A stretch of DNA of 64,000 nt from DATJGR01 sp963780795 (GCA_963780795.1 CAWADH010000013.1:186001-250000); one strand, 5' to 3'; shown: positions 28,969-39,172, counted from the stretch's first letter. Translations and numbers: made by a program. The notes: generated by a model not told the origin, from the letters alone.

Positions 28969-31120
28969 GCACGATGCCGGCCAGCGGCGGCAACGTCAGC
29001 GCGAGCGACTGCGCGCAACCCATGCTGCGGATCTTCTCCGTGGTGCAGCGTCCGGCGTTGCCCAGGTTCGATCCGCCGTAGTACGTCGAATCGGAATTGA
29101 ATACCTCGCGATATGCACCTGGTTGAGCTGCCCCAACGCGATAACTCTGGCGCGGCACCGGGGTGAAGTTGAGAACCACGATCACGAACTCGCCGCCGAC
29201 CCGCCGCTGAAAGCTGATGACCGATTGGCTGGCGTCGTCGCAGTCGATCCACTGAAATCCTGCAGGATCCGAGTCGAGCCCGAGCGCGGGTTCGCTCCGA
29301 TACAGCGCGTTCAGCGCGCGCACCAGTTCGAACACGCCTCTATGCGGCGCGTAATCGAGCAGCTGCCACTCGAGCGGACGGTCGTGGTTCCATTCGCTGC
29401 GCTGCGCGAACTCGCCGCCCATGAACAGCAGTTTCTTGCCGGGCATCAGGAACTGGTACGTGAACAGCAGCCTCAGATTGGCGAACCGTTGCCAGTCGTC
29501 GCCGGGCATCTTGCCGAGCAACGACGATTTGCCGTGCACCACCTCGTCGTGCGAGAGCGGCAGCAGGAAGTGTTCGCTGAACGCGTACAACATGCCGAAC
29601 GTCAGATGGCGGTGATGGTATTTGCGATGCACGGGGTCGAAGTGCAGGTAAGCGAGCGTGTCGTTCATCCATCCCATGTTCCACTTCAACGTGAATCCGA
29701 GACCGCCGGCATAAGTAGGACGCGTCACCTGCGGCCATGCCGTCGATTCCTCGGCGATGATCATCGTGCCGGGCGACTCGCCGTGCGTGACCTCGTTCAG
29801 TTCTTTCATCCACTCGATCGCCTCGAGGTTCTCCCGTCCACCGAATCGGTTGGGCAACCAGTCACCGGGCTGACGCGAATAGTCGAGGTAGAGCATCGAA
29901 GCGACCGCATCGACGCGCAGTCCGTCGATGTGGAACTCGCTCAACCAGAACAACGCGCTGCTCGTCAGGAAATTGCGCACCTCGTTGCGGCCGTAGTTGA
30001 AGATCAGCGTGTTCCAGTCGCGGTGTTCGCCCAGTCGTGGGTCGGCGTGCTCGTACAGCGCCGTGCCGTCGAATCGCGCGAGCCCGTGCGCGTCGCGCGG
30101 GAAGTGAGCCGGCACCCAGTCGAGCAGCACGCCGACTCCCCGCTGGTGCAGGTGGTCGACGAAGCCTCGGAAATCGTCCGGCGTACCGAAACGGCTCGTC
30201 GGAGCGAAGTAGCCGAGCGTCTGGTAGCCCCACGATCCGTCGAACGGATGTTCGGTAATCGGCAGCAGCTCGACGTGAGTGAAGCCGAGGTGTGTGACGT
30301 GCGACGCCAGCCGGTCGGCGAGCGTCGCATAGTCGAGAAATCCGCCGTCGTCGCTGCGCTGCCAGGAACCGAGATGTACCTCGTAGATCGAGATCGGATC
30401 GCGCGACGGCTGGAAGTCACGCCGGTGCTGCATCCATCCCGCGTCGTCCCAACGGTGCGACGAAGGCGCGCAGACGATCGATGCGGTGTCGGGTCGATGT
30501 TCGAACTGTCGACCGTACGGATCTGCCTTCAGAACGGTTTCGCCGCTGCGGCGGTTGCGGATCTCGAATTTGTAGCGAGTACCAGCCGCCAGCTCCGGCA
30601 CGAACAGACACCAGATGCCGCTCTCGCCCTGTGCGTTCATCTGGTGGCGGCGGCCGTCCCAGGCATTGAAGTCGCCGACGACACTGACGCGCTCCGCATT
30701 CGGCGCCCAAACGGCGAAGCGCACGCCGTCGTGTCCATCGACGCTGAACGGCTGTGCGCCGAGCAGATCGAATGCGCGTCGGTGGCGACCTTCATTGAAC
30801 AGATACAGGTCCTGCGGGTCGAGCGCTACCCGAAACGCGAATGCATCGGGTTCGTCGTGCAGGCGGCCGCCGCGATCGATCCATTGCAGCCGGTAGTAGC
30901 GAGGGACGTCCGCAGAATTGCCTCGCCATCGAAAGACGCCTGCCCATCGCGTGCTCGATAGGGCAGGGCCGTTCGCGACGGAAACCGACGTCGCCGATGG
31001 CAGGAATACCGTCAGCTCGGCGCGATCGCCGTCGGTCTTGAGCCCGAGCAGATCGGACGGCGCGTATTCCCGGCACGCGATCAGGCGCTCGATTCGCTGC
31101 GGGTCGGGATGGCCGATCAT
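28949..31120 (-). CDS. glgB: 1,4-alpha-glucan branching enzyme
   Basis: Makes alpha-1,6 branches in glycogen. The 723-residue product (E. coli 728) has an N-terminal CBM48-type domain (RFAVWAPNAERVSVVGDFNAWDG), then a GH13 barrel with DGLRVDAVASMLYLDYSR (nucleophile Asp), IIAEEST (acid/base Glu) and LPLSHDEVVHG. ATG 31120 overlaps the ancestral glgA stop as ATGA. Because of a frameshift at the end of glgA, the present sequence reads through so that glgA and glgB form one open frame. Confidence 0.93.
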   Translation of the reverse strand: MIGHPDPQRIERLIACREYAPSDLLGLKTDGDRAELTVFLPSATSVSVANGPALSSTRWAGVFRWRGNSADVPRYYRLQWIDRGGRLHDEPDAFAFRVALDPQDLYLFNEGRHRRAFDLLGAQPFSVDGHDGVRFAVWAPNAERVSVVGDFNAWDGRRHQMNAQGESGIWCLFVPELAAGTRYKFEIRNRRSGETVLKADPYGRQFEHRPDTASIVCAPSSHRWDDAGWMQHRRDFQPSRDPISIYEVHLGSWQRSDDGGFLDYATLADRLASHVTHLGFTHVELLPITEHPFDGSWGYQTLGYFAPTSRFGTPDDFRGFVDHLHQRGVGVLLDWVPAHFPRDAHGLARFDGTALYEHADPRLGEHRDWNTLIFNYGRNEVRNFLTSSALFWLSEFHIDGLRVDAVASMLYLDYSRQPGDWLPNRFGGRENLEAIEWMKELNEVTHGESPGTMIIAEESTAWPQVTRPTYAGGLGFTLKWNMGWMNDTLAYLHFDPVHRKYHHRHLTFGMLYAFSEHFLLPLSHDEVVHGKSSLLGKMPGDDWQRFANLRLLFTYQFLMPGKKLLFMGGEFAQRSEWNHDRPLEWQLLDYAPHRGVFELVRALNALYRSEPALGLDSDPAGFQWIDCDDASQSVISFQRRVGGEFVIVVLNFTPVPRQSYRVGAAQPGAYREVFNSDSTYYGGSNLGNAGRCTTEKIRSMGCAQSLALTLPPLAGIVLKPDRS

Positions 31121-32563
31121 TTCGACCGCGCCGCGGCCGCGATGACTTGGTCGTAAAGATCGACGTATTGCAGCTGCGCTGTTGCGCCACGAGAAGTCCA
31201 TGGCCATGCCGTTGCGCTGAATGGCGCGCCAGGTGTGCCGATTCCGGGAGACCGCGACCGCGTTCTTGACGGCTTCGAGCAGCGCTTCGGGCGTGGCCGG
31301 TCCGAACGTGAAGCCGGTGCCAGATCGACCGGAGACCGGCCGTACCGTGTCGATCAATCCTCCGGTGCGCCGTACCACCGGTACGGTTCCGTAGGCCTGA
31401 CTGTACATCTGGTTCAGCCCGCATGGCTCGAACCGCGACGGCATCAGGAAGATGTCGGCGCCGGCTTCGATCAGATGCGCCATCGCTTCGTCGTGGCCGG
31501 AATGGTATGCGATCCGACCCGGATACTGCGTCGCTGCGTTACGCAGCGATCGTTCGAGTTCGGCGTCGCCCCTGCCCAATACGGCGAGTTGCGTCGGCAG
31601 CGATACCAGCGCATCGACCAGCGAAATGACGAGATCGATGCCTTTCTGGTGCGCGAGCCTGCTGACAATTCCAAGAAGGGGAGCATCGGCCGGGTCGAGT
31701 CCGAGCTGGGCCTGTACAGCGCGTTTGTTGACGAGCTTCCGCTCCAGGTTGGTCGCCGTATAGCGAGCGCGCAGCAGCGGATCGGTCGTCGGATTCCACA
31801 CCGACGTGTCGATGCCGTTGATGATGCCGCGCAGCGCGGAGACGCGATGACGTATCAAGCCGTGGAGACCGTGGCCGTACTCGGGCGTCTGAATCTCTGC
31901 CGCATAACTCGGGCTTACTGTGGTGATGCGGTCCGCGAACGCGATGCCGCCTTTGATGAACGCCATCGAGCCGTGGAACTCCAACGCGTCGATCGACCAC
32001 AGATCGGGCGGCAGTTCGAGCGCATCGAACGTCGCGCGATCGTAGATGCCTTGATACGCGAGGTTGTGAATCGTGAAGACGATCGACGGCCGGTTCGGTT
32101 CCCGTTGCAGCAGCGGCGCGGCGAGCGCGGTCTGCCAGTCGTTGAGGTGAACGACATCGGGACGAAAGTGCGTTTCCGCCGGATGTGTCGCGAGCCACGC
32201 GACGGCGCGGGAAAACACCGCAAAGCGTTCTGCGTTGTCGGGCCAGTCCACTCCGTCGCCGCCGATGTACGGATTGCCGCTGCGGCCGAACAGAGGCGGA
32301 CACGCGACCAGCCACAATCGTTGGCCCTGTGGCGCGCTGGCTTCGAATATCTCGACGTCGCGCTCGTTGATATGAACTCGGGCGATCGACTGGACGGTGT
32401 CGACGTCACGCGCGAGATCGCCGTAGAACGGCATGACGACGCGCACGTCGCACCCGAGTCCACCGAGCGCATACGTCAGACTTCCGGCCACGTCGGCGAG
32501 CCCGCCGGTTTTGACGAGCGGAGCCATTTCGCTGGCGGCAAAGAGAACACTCGCGCGGTTCAG
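31117..32563 (-). CDS. glgA: Glycogen synthase GlgA, with a C-terminal frameshift that removes its stop
   Basis: GT5 ADP-glucose glycogen synthase. SEMAPLVKTGGLADVAGSL (ADP-glucose binding) lies near the N-terminus and PSRFEPCGLNQMYSQAYGTVPVVRRTGGL near the C-terminus. After FSWRNSA near 31175 the family-like ending (QYVDLYDQVIAAAARSK, stop at 31117) is in another frame; removing one base restores a protein of 481 residues (E. coli 477). No ATG, GTG or TTG stands in frame near the start. A CTG at 32563, 6 bp after GGAG, gives the family N-terminus and is chosen. Confidence 0.85.
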
Positions 32564-32615
32564 GTCTTTCTCCGTTACACGCTCGCTGCGGCAGATCCAA
32601 CGGAACCAAAGAGGC

Positions 32616-35139
32616 TCAAATCCAGAGCATGCGACCCATTTCGAACGGATGCGACAGCAGCTCGTGATACGGATACATCCGCACCTGGTACGTCTGCAGC
32701 CCCGGGAACGGCGGCACGAACTCGATTCTGAACGCAACCTCCGACGCGGAGTCCGACGACGGTACCTCGCTGGCGCGGAACGTCGTCGAAGCACCGTCGT
32801 TCTGATCCACAACGCACTCGACGCGTACGTCCTGCGGCAGCAGACCGGCGAGCTGCGCTTTCAGTTCGATCACCACATGCTCGCCATGGGTGGTTTGCGA
32901 CTTCGGCGTGTCGACGCGCGCGAGCCTCACTGCGTGCCACTGTTCGCCGATGCGCTGTCTTCCACTCCGCGAGGCGCTCCGCCGCGTGGTTCACCGCCAA
33001 TGCGCGGTTCTGGCGGGCGGCCGGGCAGTACAGCTTTTCGACGTATTCGCGCACCATGCGTTCGGCGTTGAAACGGGGAATGATCGTTCGCATCGACGCT
33101 TTAGCCATGCGAATCCACGCGCCGGTGTCGGCCTCGAAGTACGACGGGATCACCTGATTCTCGAGCAGGTCGATCAGGTCGCGGCCTTCTTCGCGGAAGC
33201 GATAGTCGCTGTCCCATGAAACGTCGTGCGGATTGATGCCCCAGCCGTTGGTGCCGTCGAATCCTTCGGCCCACCAGCCGTCGAGCACGGAGAGATTGAT
33301 CGCGCCGTTGATGGCGGCCTTCATGCCCGACGTGCCGCTCGCCTCGAGCGGGTACTCGGGGTTGTTGAGCCATACGTCCACACCCGCCACCAGCTTGCGC
33401 GCAAGCGCCAGATCGTAGTTCTCTACCAACAGCACCCTGCCGATGAATTCCGGCTTCATCGACAGTTCGTACACCTGTTCGATCAACCGCTTGCCGGGCT
33501 CGTCGTGCGGATGCGCTTTGCCGGCCACGATCAACACCACCGGTCGTTGCGGGTCGTTCAACAGCCGTGCCAGCCGTTCGCGCTCGGAGAAGATCAGCGT
33601 GGCGCGCTTGTAGGTGGCGAACCGCCGGGCGAATCCGATCACCAGCACGTCGCGGGCGGGGTGGCGCAGCAGCCGCGTCGCGCGCTCGGTGGTCGAATGC
33701 GCGATGCCGTTGGCCTGATGTTGCTTGCGCAGGCGCTTGTCGACGTCGGCAAACAGTTCCGCGGTCAATTCCTGACGGATGCTCCAGAATTGGTGATCGG
33801 GAATGGTTTCGATGCGCGACCAGTATTCCGGCACCGACAGATTGGCGCGCCAGTCGGCGAACCGGATGTCGAACAGATTGACCCATTCCAGTGCGAGGAA
33901 GGTCTGCAGGTGCACGCCGTTGGTGACCGATTCGATCGGATTCTCGTCCGGCGGGATCTCCGGCCAGATGTAACGCTCGTTCGCGGAAGCGACGCGGCCG
34001 TGTACCTTGCTGACGCCGTTGTGATGGCGCGAGCCGCGAAGGGCCAACGACGTCATGTTGACGCGATCGGGCTGACCGTTGTTCGCCAGTTGCAGCAGCC
34101 TGCCCACTTCGAAGGCAATCGAGTGCAGGTAGTGCCCCAGATGCTGCTCGATGACGGCCCATGAGAACACGTCGTGCCCCGCGGCGACCGGGGTATGCGT
34201 CGTGAACACGGTAGCGGCGGCCACCTGCTCGAGCGCGGCCGCGAACGGCAACCCCTCGGATTCCTTCTCGTGACAGCGTTCGATGATCTGGAACGCCGCG
34301 TGCCCTTCGTTCAGGTGCCATACGGTCGGCTTGATGCCGAGTGCATTCAGCGCTCTCACTCCGCCGATGCCGAGCACGATCTCCTGCATCACCCGCGTGG
34401 ACTCGTCACCGCCGTAAAGTCGATACGTGATCGAGCGATGCACATCGCGGTTGTCGGGCAGATCGCTGTCGAGCAGATACAACGTGGTGTGACCGGCCTT
34501 GCCGCGCCAGATGCGCAGACGCACGTTATCGGTGCCGATCGGCACCGAAACGGTGATTTCACCGCCGCTGGCGTCCTGGGCGATCTGCAGCGGCAGATCT
34601 TCCAGTTGCGTCGTCTTGTATTGCTCGACCTGCCGGCCGCGCGCATCGACGTGCTGCTCGAAGAAGCCCTGGTGATAGAGCAGGCCGACGGCAACGAGCG
34701 GTACGGCGAGATCGGACGAGGCCTTGCAATGGTCGGCCGCCAGAATGCCGAGGCCGCCGCTGTAGAGCGGCAGGCTCTCGTGAAATCCGAACTCGAAACA
34801 GAAGTACGCGACCAGATCCTGTTTCGGGTCGAGGTGTGCGCACAGATCGGCGGGCATCTGCCGGGCGTGATACGCGTCGTACGAGGCGATCACCCGCTGA
34901 TAGCCGTCGCGATAAGCAGGATTGTGCGCCGCTGCATCGAGATCCGACTGTGCCAGTCGGCGGAGAAACACGCCCAGGTTGCCGCTGCACGCTTCATACA
35001 ACGGGTTGTTCAACTGGCGGAACAGATGACGCAGGTCCCGGTCCCAGGTGTAGATCAGATTGCTGGCCAGTTCCGGCAGGCGAGGGAGTTCCGCGGGAAT
35101 CTGCGGACGAACTTCGAGAGGAAATCGGGTGCCACTCAT
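32616..35139 (-). pseudogene. glgP: Alpha-glucan phosphorylase (GlgP, DUF3417 type), interrupted by a frameshift
   Basis: Releases glucose 1-phosphate from glycogen. A DUF3417 N-terminal region (residues 1 to about 110) is followed by the phosphorylase core with YSGGLGILAADHCKASSDL, WHLNEGHAAF and the pyridoxal-phosphate region LEASGTSGMKAAINGAINLSV. After ERLAEWKTAHRR near 32940 the family C-terminus (QWHAVRLARVDTPKSQTTHGE) continues in another frame to TGA at 32616. Removing one base gives 840 residues, the normal length. Both sides look intact, so a base-call error is plausible. First gene of glgP-glgA-glgB, divergent from glgC. Confidence 0.88.
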
Positions 35140-35144
35140 GTGGC

Positions 35145-35172
35145 CTGAATTCTACCGATGCGTGGTTATACT
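35145..35172 (+). promoter_or_regulatory. Candidate promoter of glgC
   Basis: A strong -10 hexamer TATACT (35167-35172) lies 48 bp before the glgC start, with a poor -35 (CTGAAT, 16-bp spacer), in the 81-bp gap divergent from glgP. Confidence 0.4.
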
Positions 35173-35220
35173 GTCATCGCGTCGATCGAATCGTTTGAAC
35201 CAAAGCAGTCCGGGCTCGCC

Positions 35221-36486
35221 ATGAAACTCGATCCCACTCAGCGGTATGTCAGCAGGTTGACGCATCGCACGCTCGCACTCGTGATGGCCGGCGGAAAAGG
35301 TGCGCGTTTGGGTGCATTGACCGAGTGGCGGGCGAAGCCGGCCGTGCCGTTCGGCGGCAACTTCCGCATCATCGACTTCACGCTGTCGAACTGCATCAAC
35401 TCGGGCATTCGCCGCATCGGCGTGCTCACGCAGTACAAAGCGTATTCGTTGATTCGTCACGTGCAGCGCGGCTGGGGATTTCTGCGCGGAGAGTTCGGCG
35501 AGTTCGTCGAGCTGCTGCCACCGCAGCAGTGGCTCGGCGAGCGCTGGTACGCGGGCACGGCCGACGCGGTCTTTCAGAACCTCGACATCGTGAAGCGCCA
35601 TGCACCCGAGTTCGTTCTCGTTCTCGCCGGCGATCACATTTACAAGATGGACTACGGTCCGATGATCGCCCGGCACATGGAGAATGGCGCCGACCTCACG
35701 GTGGGCTGCGTGGTCGTGCCGGCCGAACGCGCCGGCGAGTTCGGTGTGATGAGCGTGGACTCCAGCGGACGAGTGAAAGCGTTCGAAGAGAAACCCGCCG
35801 ACCCCGTGCGGCTGCCCAACGACCCTACGAAGGCGCTGGCTTCGATGGGAATCTATGTGTTCAACCGTGACTTTCTGGTAGCTGAACTCGCGAAAGACGC
35901 GCAAGACCCCGAGTCGGACCACGATTTCGGTAAGAACGTGATTCCGCGCCTGATTGCGGAATGCCGGGTATATGCGTATCCGTTCGAGGATGCAGGCGGA
36001 GAAGGTTACTGGCGCGACGTCGGGACGATCGATGCGTTCTGGGAGGCAAACCTCGAACTCGCGTACGTGGTGCCACCGCTCGATCTGTACGACCGCGATT
36101 GGCCGATATGGACCTATCAGGAGCAGCTGCCGCCGGCAAAGTTCGTGTTCGACGATTACGATCGGCGAGGGGTAGCGGTCAACTCCCTGATTGCGAACGG
36201 ATGCGTCATTTCGGGTGCAGCGGTGTCGCGCTCACTGCTGTTCTGCAACGTGAAGGTCGAGAACTTCAGCGTCATCGACGAGGCGGTGATCCTGCCGGAT
36301 GTATTGATCGGACCCGGCTGCAGGATACGCCGCGTCGTCATCGACAAGGGTTGCGTGATTCGCGAAGGCACGATGATCGGCGAAGACGTCGAAGCAGATC
36401 GGGCGCGGTTTCACGTCACGCCAGCCGGCGTCACGCTGGTGACGCCGTCGATGCTGGGCCAGGTCTATTCCGCAAAGTCGATGTGA
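35221..36486 (+). CDS. glgC: Glucose-1-phosphate adenylyltransferase
   Basis: Makes ADP-glucose, the donor for GlgA, and is the usual control point of glycogen synthesis. The 421-residue product (E. coli 431) has ALVMAGGKGARLGALTEWRAKPAVPFGG at the N-terminus, WYAGTADAVFQNL, VLVLAGDHIYKMDY, and a C-terminal left-handed beta-helix (ISGAAVSRSLLFCNVKV). ATG 35221 gives the family start; the frame is open from 35158. It ends 22 bp into the convergent small gene. Confidence 0.95.
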   Translation: MKLDPTQRYVSRLTHRTLALVMAGGKGARLGALTEWRAKPAVPFGGNFRIIDFTLSNCINSGIRRIGVLTQYKAYSLIRHVQRGWGFLRGEFGEFVELLPPQQWLGERWYAGTADAVFQNLDIVKRHAPEFVLVLAGDHIYKMDYGPMIARHMENGADLTVGCVVVPAERAGEFGVMSVDSSGRVKAFEEKPADPVRLPNDPTKALASMGIYVFNRDFLVAELAKDAQDPESDHDFGKNVIPRLIAECRVYAYPFEDAGGEGYWRDVGTIDAFWEANLELAYVVPPLDLYDRDWPIWTYQEQLPPAKFVFDDYDRRGVAVNSLIANGCVISGAAVSRSLLFCNVKVENFSVIDEAVILPDVLIGPGCRIRRVVIDKGCVIREGTMIGEDVEADRARFHVTPAGVTLVTPSMLGQVYSAKSM

Positions 36487-36698
36487 GCGGCCGCCACCCG
36501 CGGCAGGACGAACGGCGTCGAATACTCCTTGCCGATCGAAGCCCGTGCGAGCAGATAGTTGGCGCAGGCGCGTGCGCTGAGCGCGCGGACATCGACGCAG
36601 CCGCTGCTGTCGCAAGGGAACGCGAGTGCGCGGTTCGGATCGTACAGCGATCGAAAGCGCAGCTCGTGTCTGGGTTTACTCCGTGTGGCTGTAGACAT
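36465..36698 (-). CDS. Small conserved protein of unknown function
   Basis: A 77-residue protein (HELRFRSLYDPNRALAFPCD, then ALSARACANYLLARA). I recall similar short proteins in other beta- and gammaproteobacteria, with the same Asp-Pro...Arg-Ala-Leu-Ala-Phe-Pro-Cys-Asp pattern, but no function. No signal or membrane segment. Its last 22 bp overlap glgC convergently. Confidence 0.6.
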   Translation of the reverse strand: MSTATRSKPRHELRFRSLYDPNRALAFPCDSSGCVDVRALSARACANYLLARASIGKEYSTPFVLPRVAAAHIDFAE

Positions 36699-36900
36699 GA
36701 GTTGACACTCGTGGGGGACTCGTCATGCATGTTCTGCGCGTGCGGCGGCGGTTCCGAGTCGCGGCGGTCGCGCAACGTCGTAGGACGACCGGTGGCGTAA
36801 TCCTAGGCGCGCATCTACGCCTAGTGGCACTCGTTGCCTACGCGGTACTCGATGAAACGTTCGCACTATCGAAATCGTTAGTACGCAAGAAGAGCGCTCA

Positions 36901-37140
36901 GTGGACCCGGTGGAGGTTCTTCAATGGCCGGCGATGGCCTTGACGATTGTGGCGACCTGGCTCGTCGGCTCAACGCATGCGCGCAAACGAACCACCGGCT
37001 TCTGCCTGTTTCTGGCCAGCAACGGTTTGTGGTCCGCCTGGGCGCTGCATGCGTCGGCGCCTGCGCTGCTGATCCTGCAGGCGGTGCTGGCCGCATTCAA
37101 CGTTCGCGGCATGCGCAAGACGGAGTCGGCACCGAATTGA
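36901..37140 (+). CDS. Small inner-membrane protein of unknown function
   Basis: A 79-residue protein starting at GTG behind AGAAGAG. Three hydrophobic segments (about residues 8-22, 33-46 and 50-66) predict a membrane protein. The pattern LQWPAMALTIVATWLVGS ... FCLFLASNGLWSAWALHA is shared, from memory, with short conserved membrane proteins of proteobacteria. Function unknown. Confidence 0.6.
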   Translation: MDPVEVLQWPAMALTIVATWLVGSTHARKRTTGFCLFLASNGLWSAWALHASAPALLILQAVLAAFNVRGMRKTESAPN

Positions 37141-37235
37141 GGGGGCCGCCACCCGCCTTGATGTCGACCTGTCAGATTCTTCCGACAGATGCCTCGACGC
37201 GCATTCGGTAATGATGCGGAGAAAGTGGAGACAGC

Positions 37236-37880
37236 ATGGCAAGATCGTTGGCGAACGCAGAGCACGTCGTCCAGTTCTATGACGACGACAGGGAACTCAT
37301 CACCGAGGTCGCTCGGGCCATGTATGTCGCCCTCGAGCAGGGGCACGCCGCTTTGTGTCTGGCGACACCCGAGCACCAGCAGGCATTTGAGCAGCATCTG
37401 ACCGCGCGCGGGATCGACGTCGCCGCTTCGCGCCGCGATGGAAAACTCGTTTGCTTCGATGCGGCTGCTACGCTTGCGCACATCACGATGGACGGTTCTC
37501 CCGACATCGTGCGTTTTGCGGAAGCCGTCGGTTCGATCGTCGATCGGCTGGCCGCATCGTTCGAGCGCGTATGGATATTCGGCGAACTGGTCGCCTTGAT
37601 GTGCGACAGCGGTAACCCGTCAGGCGCGCTGAAACTGGAGCAGCTTTGGACATCGTTCATCCAGTCTCGTCCGGTATTCCTGCACTGTGCCTATCCGTCA
37701 CGCGTGTTCGCGTCCGATAAAGACCGTGCGATGTTTCTTCGCATCTGCTCGGAGCACTGTCGGGCGCTGCACAACGACAGCTGGCTTGCGCTCAGCCACC
37801 GTGCTCCGAAGCTCGAAGAGCAGTTCGCTCAGCCGGAGCACGCTTCCGGTCGGATCTTCTCGCGACTGCCATTGCGGTGA
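37236..37880 (+). CDS. MEDS (DcmR sensory) domain protein
   Basis: A 214-residue protein consisting of one MEDS domain: HVVQFYDDDRELITEVARAM, GHAALCLATPEHQQAFEQHL, VWIFGELVALM, ALKLEQLWTSF and a Cys in FLHCAYP. This domain is found as a ligand-sensing part of DcmR-type regulators and of some histidine kinases. Here it stands alone, with no output domain, and so probably acts on a partner. A second MEDS gene lies at 51462. Confidence 0.85.
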   Translation: MARSLANAEHVVQFYDDDRELITEVARAMYVALEQGHAALCLATPEHQQAFEQHLTARGIDVAASRRDGKLVCFDAAATLAHITMDGSPDIVRFAEAVGSIVDRLAASFERVWIFGELVALMCDSGNPSGALKLEQLWTSFIQSRPVFLHCAYPSRVFASDKDRAMFLRICSEHCRALHNDSWLALSHRAPKLEEQFAQPEHASGRIFSRLPLR

Positions 37881-37904
37881 CCGACGTCCGGTGGGCCTGA
37901 CAGG

Positions 37905-38220
37905 CCGACGAAGGCGACGGCCACTGGCACAGACGGGTTACACGAGGCTGACACGCGCCGCGTTGCCGTATCTCGAAAGCGGCGCCGTTGGCGTCAACAC
38001 TGTCATGCTGGCGCCGGCGGAATTTCTTCGATTCGGCGATTCGCTGTCGCTGCAGTTGCGGGCTCAAGGCATCGCTGTGTTGACGCTTGGCCTCAGTGTC
38101 CCAGCGAGCCCTGACGACTTGTCGGCAAACGTGCACGCCGGGCGCACGTCGCCGATACCGATCGCGGAGAGAGGCAGGTCGCAAGCTGCCGGCGTTCTGC
38201 GCGGTTACGCGGATTCGTAG
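37905..38220 (+). pseudogene. Decayed short-chain dehydrogenase fragment
   Basis: The frame reads LTRAALPYLE, then FLRFGDSLSLQLRAQGIAVLTLGL, which matches the helix-strand segment after the catalytic Tyr/Lys of SDR enzymes such as DltE types. The catalytic YxxxK and the NAD-binding N-terminus are missing, and there is no start codon in a sensible place. The frame runs from inside the MEDS gene and ends at 38220, overlapping egtD convergently. It looks like the remains of a longer gene. Confidence 0.4.
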
Positions 38221-39158
38221 AGTAGAACCGCAAACCAGCGCTTCGAGTCGCGCCAGACGGTACGCCTCACGAATCCCCCGCGCGCGGCGAGCGCGTCGAA
38301 CTGCGCGAGGTCGTACTTGTAGCAATTCTCGACGTGAATCGTCTCTCCGGCGCGGATGCGGATGCGACGACGGCAGACGTCGACGGTCTGGTCTCGGCTG
38401 CTGACGAGGTGCACCTCCACGCGACCGCGATCGGAGTTGTAACGGGCGCGATGCGCGAATGCGTCCACGTCGAAGTCGGCGTCCGCGATCCGGTTCAGAT
38501 GATGCAGTACGTTCAACGTGAATGCCGCCGTCACGCCCTGCGCGTCGTTGTAGGCCCGCTCGATCGTGGCGCGGTCTTTCTCGAGATCTATCCCGATCAA
38601 CAGTTGACCATCAGCGCCCACCACTTCTCGTACCACCTGCAGGAAGTCGACCGCGTCGTTCTCGTCGAAATTGCCGATGCTCGATCCCGGGAAGAACGCC
38701 GTGCGCGGCGCTCCTGCGACACCGGCGGGGAGCACGAATGGCCGGCTGTAGTCCGCACAGACCGGAACGATCTGCAACCATTCGAACTCGTCGTGCAGCG
38801 ATGCGACCGATGCGGCAAGCCGTTGTCGCGAGATGTCGACCGGAACGTATCCGGTCGGCCGCATCGGATCGAGCAGCAGTCGCGTCTTTGCGCTGCTGCC
38901 ACTCCCGAACTCGATCAGAAGACGACCGGCGCCGACCTGGCGCGCAATGTCCGGCGCGTTCTCCCGGAGGATCGCCATCTCCGTACGAGTGAGGTAGTAC
39001 TCCGGCAGTTGCGTGATCAACTCAAAGAGTCGCGAACCCTGTCGATCGTAGAGGTACTTTGACGAAATGGACTTCGGCGTTCGCATCAGGCCGGCCAGTA
39101 TCTCGAGGTTCGTTTCCGACGCTGGCGGTTTGAGGTCGATCAGCGGGCTGGAGTGCAT
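38205..39158 (-). CDS. egtD: L-histidine N(alpha)-methyltransferase EgtD
   Basis: Trimethylates histidine to hercynine in ergothioneine synthesis. The 317-residue SAM-dependent enzyme shows KSISSKYLYDRQGSRLFELITQLPEYYLTRTE-type N-terminus, LIEFGSGSSAKTR and FFPGSSIGNF. ATG 39158 follows AGAGGA at good spacing; a TTG at 39176 overlapping the egtB stop is the alternative. Second gene of egtB-egtD. Confidence 0.95.
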   Translation of the reverse strand: MHSSPLIDLKPPASETNLEILAGLMRTPKSISSKYLYDRQGSRLFELITQLPEYYLTRTEMAILRENAPDIARQVGAGRLLIEFGSGSSAKTRLLLDPMRPTGYVPVDISRQRLAASVASLHDEFEWLQIVPVCADYSRPFVLPAGVAGAPRTAFFPGSSIGNFDENDAVDFLQVVREVVGADGQLLIGIDLEKDRATIERAYNDAQGVTAAFTLNVLHHLNRIADADFDVDAFAHRARYNSDRGRVEVHLVSSRDQTVDVCRRRIRIRAGETIHVENCYKYDLAQFDALAARGGFVRRTVWRDSKRWFAVLLYESA

Positions 39159-39172
39159 GTCATAGGTCCTCT

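Noticed and set aside
28949..32812. A single 1287-residue CDS
   Set aside because: It is glgA and glgB joined by a frameshift; the first 83 residues are the wrong frame of the glgP end. Described as two genes.
32575..32930. The last 118 residues of the long glgP frame
   Set aside because: Arg/Ala/Val-rich sequence after the frameshift has no family similarity, while the true C-terminus is in another frame.
36825..36838. TGGCAC followed by TTGCC, a sigma54-like site
   Set aside because: The spacing is 3 rather than 5 bp, so the GG and GC elements are misplaced.
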